From Bacteroidales bacterium UBA6346 (GTDB lineage: Bacteria > Bacteroidota > Bacteroidia > Bacteroidales > UBA932), in NCBI GenBank assembly GCA_002438905.1, contig DJSA01000044.1, positions 19,623 through 27,874 of the forward strand: a stretch of 8,252 bases of DNA. Reading direction: 5' to 3'. The first letter of the stretch is position 1, and the number at the start of each line of letters is the position of its first letter. Shown here piece by piece: positions 6,286 through 8,252 of this stretch. The notes under the pieces are model-generated. The model was not told where the DNA came from, did not search any database, and was given only the letters and a program-made list of their open reading frames with translations. Position numbers and translations under genes: made by a program.

Positions 6286-6303
6286 CCGCCTTTTAGGCGC
6301 CCC
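6286..6303 (-). repeat. 18-base hairpin repeat, copy B, just after the obg stop codon
   Basis: This is identical over all 18 bases to 62-79. The inverted repeat lies at 6287-6291 and 6295-6299 around a three-base loop. On the minus strand it begins five bases after the obg stop codon (6308-6310), inside the 56-base gap before the PAP2 gene. There it would act within an operon rather than at its end. An exact 18-base match between two intergenic sites in a window this small is unlikely by chance. Confidence 0.7.
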
Positions 6304-6307
6304 TCCT

Positions 6308-7300
6308 TTATTTGTGCAGGCTTTCCCACAGGAGGTCCTTCAGCCGCTGTATGCCTTCTCCGGTGAACGAGGAAATGAACACGTGCGGCACTCCTTCCGG
6401 GAGGGTAGGTTCAATCTCGGCCTCCAGATGCTCGTCCAGCATGTCCGACTTGGTCACGGCGAGCACGCGGTTCTTTACGAGCAGTTCCGGATTATATTCC
6501 CGCAGTTCGTCAAGCAGTATCTCGTAGCTTTTCTTTATGTCCTCTTCTTCGGCGGAAACCATGAACAGCAGCACCGAGTTCCTTTCAATGTGCCTGAGGA
6601 ACCTGATTCCCAGCCCCTTTCCATCGTGTGCCCCCTCGATGATTCCCGGAATGTCGGCCATGACGAACGATTTGTCGTCATAGTAGCGCACCACCCCGAC
6701 GCTCGGCTCCAGTGTCGTGAACGCATAGTTCGCGATTTTCGGCTTCGCAGCAGAAACTGTCGAGAGCAGGGTCGATTTCCCTGCATTCGGAAATCCGACA
6801 AGTCCCACATCTGCAAGCAGTTTGAGTTCAAGTATATACCACCCCTCGGAACCGGGTTCTCCCGGCTGCGCATATCTCGGTGTCTGGTTAGTCGCACTCT
6901 TGAAGTTCGCATTGCCAAGTCCTCCTCGTCCGCCCTTGACGAGCACATATTCCTCTCCCGGCTCAATCATTTCGTGCAGCACTTCGCCCGTCTCTGCGTC
7001 CTTAGCCACAGTCCCGAGCGGCACGTCCAGATAGACGTCCTTCCCGGCCTTTCCGTTGCAAAGCGCCCCGCTCCCGGCCTCGCCATGTCCTGCCCGTATA
7101 TGTTTCTGATACTTAAGGTGAATGAGCGTCCAGAACTGAGGATTAGCCCGCAGAATGACGTTTCCTCCGCGTCCTCCGTCCCCTCCGTCCGGCCCGCCCT
7201 TGGGCACATATTTCTCCCGCCTCAAATGCATCGACCCCGCGCCCCCGTTTCCCGAAGCGCAGAAAATCTTTACGTAATCGATAAAGTTAGACTCCGCCAT
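6308..7300 (-). CDS. obg: GTPase Obg/CgtA, ribosome-assembly GTPase
   Basis: The 330-residue Obg-family GTPase is an essential cytoplasmic factor for 50S ribosome maturation, also tied to the stringent response and cell-cycle control. The glycine-rich Obg fold fills residues 1-158, with GGPDGGDGGRGG at 35-46 and GGRGGLGN at 123-130. The G domain follows: G1 GFPNAGKS (169-176), G2 with the TT pair at 195-196, G3 DIPG (216-219), G4 TKSD (283-286) and a G5-like ISSFTG (309-314). There is no long C-terminal OCT extension; the protein ends soon after the G domain, which explains why it is shorter than the roughly 390-residue E. coli protein. The ATG at 7298-7300 (MAESNFIDYVKIF) matches family N-termini. 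An in-frame TTG at 7322-7324 lies inside the -7 promoter box and cannot be the start from that promoter. Obg leads an apparent operon with the downstream PAP2 gene. Confidence 0.96.
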   Translation of the reverse strand: MAESNFIDYVKIFCASGNGGAGSMHLRREKYVPKGGPDGGDGGRGGNVILRANPQFWTLIHLKYQKHIRAGHGEAGSGALCNGKAGKDVYLDVPLGTVAKDAETGEVLHEMIEPGEEYVLVKGGRGGLGNANFKSATNQTPRYAQPGEPGSEGWYILELKLLADVGLVGFPNAGKSTLLSTVSAAKPKIANYAFTTLEPSVGVVRYYDDKSFVMADIPGIIEGAHDGKGLGIRFLRHIERNSVLLFMVSAEEEDIKKSYEILLDELREYNPELLVKNRVLAVTKSDMLDEHLEAEIEPTLPEGVPHVFISSFTGEGIQRLKDLLWESLHK

Positions 7301-7321
7301 AATTTTTTGTTTTGCGAACCA

Positions 7322-7329
7322 CAAATATA
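7322..7329 (-). promoter_or_regulatory. -7 promoter element of obg
   Basis: On the minus strand TATATTTG fits TAnnTTTG exactly. The start site would be near 7315, about 15 bases before the obg ATG. At the usual spacing (7350-7353) the -33 box reads GGGA and does not match, so this promoter is either weak or helped by another factor. Confidence 0.6.
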
Positions 7330-7502
7330 GCGAAAGTTTGATTAACTTATCCCAGGCGCGGTTTGAAATCTATTTTGTGGTGTAATTATATTGGTCTTTA
7401 CGATTGTTGCTTACAGTTTGTAACCAACAAAGAGTTATATGTATCATAATATAATCATACTAGTCACCCCATTGGAAGTAATTCATTTCTTTTAGCAAAA
7501 AA

Positions 7503-7534
7503 CTTGCTCAATTGAGCATATTTTTGTAACTTTG
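7503..7534 (+). promoter_or_regulatory. Promoter of the BACON lipoprotein gene
   Basis: CTTG (7503-7506), 20 bases, then TAACTTTG (7527-7534) match the Bacteroidota promoter with one mismatch in the -33 box. Transcription would start near 7541. This leaves about 146 bases before the ATG at 7687, or about 26 bases before the in-frame ATG at 7567. Confidence 0.75.
7505..7518. promoter_or_regulatory. 14-bp palindrome inside the lipoprotein promoter, candidate operator
   Basis: TGCTCAATTGAGCA is a perfect inverted repeat with no spacer. It overlaps the last two bases of the -33 box and fills the first half of the promoter spacer. A dimeric repressor bound here would block RNA polymerase. No matching site occurs elsewhere in the window and no regulator gene is adjacent, so the cognate protein is unknown. 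A second short inverted repeat (AGCAA at 7494-7498 with TTGCT at 7504-7508) partly overlaps it. Confidence 0.45.
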
Positions 7535-7686
7535 AGGCGTTTGTAGTGAATTTTAGTGGTTACAGAATGAAAGCGCGTTGCATACTATCTGTCGGGATCA
7601 GTTCGGCGTATTCCAAGAATGGTTACGTCCAAACTGTTCTAAAGCGTTTCATCGATAATATTTTTCACAATCAAAATTATTTCATA

Positions 7687-8252
7687 ATGAGAAAGTTGCT
7701 TGTAATGTTCGCAGTCCCGCTGCTTGTCCTTTCGGCCTGTAGCGAGATAACGAAGGAGGAAATCGCGGATGTTCTCCTTGTCTCTCAGGACAACGTGGCC
7801 TTCCCGATGGCAGGGGGCACGGCCACAATCTCCGTGGCATGTCCGTCACAATGGCACGCCACCGTGCCTGAACAGTCATGGATCACTGCCACTGAAGGCG
7901 ATGGCAACGTAACGATCACTGTCACAGCCAACGAGACCGGGGACGCAAGAAAGGCTTTGGTGACCCTCGAATCCGCAACCGCCCAAAAGGAGATCAAGGT
8001 CTTGCAATCCTGGGCCGGAACGGTATTGTCGCTGAATGTCAATGCTCCGGAAAGCATTGAACTTGACTCAGAAGGAGACAGTTTCATGTTCTCGGTTGAG
8101 ACAGCCGCAGAATGGAAAGTGGAGTCGAGCGCGACGTGGCTGACAGCCAGTTCAGACGGGGCGCTTGTCAATGTTGCGGCAGAGGCTAACAGCGAAGAGC
8201 ACCGTGATGCCACAGTCACCGTCACGGCGACGGCGGGCGGAAAATCGGAGAG
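7687..8252 (+). CDS. BACON-domain lipoprotein, N-terminal part (runs off the window)
   Basis: The 188 visible residues begin with a lipoprotein signal peptide, MRKLLVMFAVPLLVLSAC. The lipobox is LSAC with the lipidated cysteine at 18, followed by an acidic stretch (SEITKEE). A first BACON-type beta-sandwich spans about residues 33-109. It shows the GG pair (43-44), tryptophans 56 and 65, N82, the R88 position and the closing V-x-Q strand (VLQS, 105-108). A second similar domain starts near 113, with tryptophans 143 and 151 and Arg173, and is cut by the window edge. BACON domains are found in Bacteroidota surface proteins, often at the N-terminus of glycan-active or adhesin-like proteins; the C-terminal part that would show the function is missing. 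I prefer the ATG at 7687 because it places the signal peptide at the N-terminus. An in-frame ATG at 7567 would bury it behind 40 residues. No SusC/SusD partner is visible. Confidence 0.85.
   Translation, partial: MRKLLVMFAVPLLVLSACSEITKEEIADVLLVSQDNVAFPMAGGTATISVACPSQWHATVPEQSWITATEGDGNVTITVTANETGDARKALVTLESATAQKEIKVLQSWAGTVLSLNVNAPESIELDSEGDSFMFSVETAAEWKVESSATWLTASSDGALVNVAAEANSEEHRDATVTVTATAGGKSE

Larger units (their letters stand above)
7301..7686. other. AT-rich intergenic region between obg and the lipoprotein gene
   Basis: These 386 bases separate two divergent genes. The left end holds the obg -7 box. A short inverted repeat TTACA/TGTAA lies at 7411-7423. The stretch from about 7430 to 7500 is AT-rich with no ORF or clear promoter that I can support. 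The right half holds the lipoprotein promoter and its palindrome, then about 145 bases of leader. From 7516 on, that leader stays open in the same frame as the lipoprotein, with an in-frame ATG at 7567. I see no RNA gene or mobile element here. Confidence 0.6.

Noticed and set aside
6260..7330. Long plus-strand ORF (356 codons) covering all of obg in antisense
   Set aside because: Obg is certain on the minus strand from its full set of GTPase motifs. The antisense product has a low-complexity, Arg/Pro/Ser-rich composition typical of a shadow frame, and no recognisable domain.
7411..7423. TTACA/TGTAA inverted repeat as an operator
   Set aside because: It is short, in AT-rich DNA, and far from both flanking promoters, so chance is the simpler explanation.
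7659..7666. TATTTTTC as a second promoter close to the lipoprotein ATG
   Set aside because: It has a mismatch at the final G of the -7 box and no TTG-like -33 box at any usual spacing.

Overview
The window looks like a chromosomal segment of a Bacteroidales-type bacterium (phylum Bacteroidota). The evidence is consistent across features. Several genes are preceded by the Bacteroidota housekeeping promoter, a TTTG-like -33 box, 20 bases, then TAnnTTTG. Start codons lie behind A-rich leaders without clear Shine-Dalgarno sequences. The right end carries a lipoprotein with BACON domains, a family typical of this phylum. Base composition is moderate and even across the coding regions, with AT-rich intergenic DNA. 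I saw no insertion sequence, phage gene, tRNA, rRNA or CRISPR array.

Layout from left to right. prfA (release factor 1) lies on the minus strand at 81-1172. A divergent regulatory region (1173-1443) separates it from a plus-strand Na+/phosphate cotransporter-family gene with a PhoU-like C-terminal domain (1444-3276), which ends at a strong hairpin terminator. Next, all on the plus strand, come an unrecognised 40-codon ORF (3445-3567) and a two-gene unit of dut (dUTPase) and murF (peptidoglycan precursor ligase). A perfect 18-bp-stem hairpin at 5517-5566 serves as a bidirectional terminator between murF and a minus-strand operon. That operon is transcribed as obg (ribosome-assembly GTPase) and then a PAP2-family membrane phosphatase. 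After an AT-rich intergenic region, a plus-strand BACON-domain lipoprotein gene begins at 7687 and runs off the right edge.

Functionally this is mostly core growth machinery: translation termination (RF1), ribosome maturation (Obg), nucleotide-pool sanitation (dUTPase), cell-wall precursor synthesis (MurF) and envelope lipid phosphate chemistry (PAP2). A phosphate-related transporter and a surface-type lipoprotein are also present. The genes form at least five transcription units, and I see no evidence of one dedicated multi-gene system.

The less ordinary signals are small. They are an exact 18-base hairpin repeat placed just after the stop codons of two different minus-strand genes, a 14-bp palindrome inside the lipoprotein promoter, an in-frame upstream extension of the lipoprotein ORF, two tandem hairpins in the prfA leader, overlapping divergent promoters, a promoter-like sequence antisense to obg, and the 40-codon small ORF. 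I found nothing I would call a confident new biological system.
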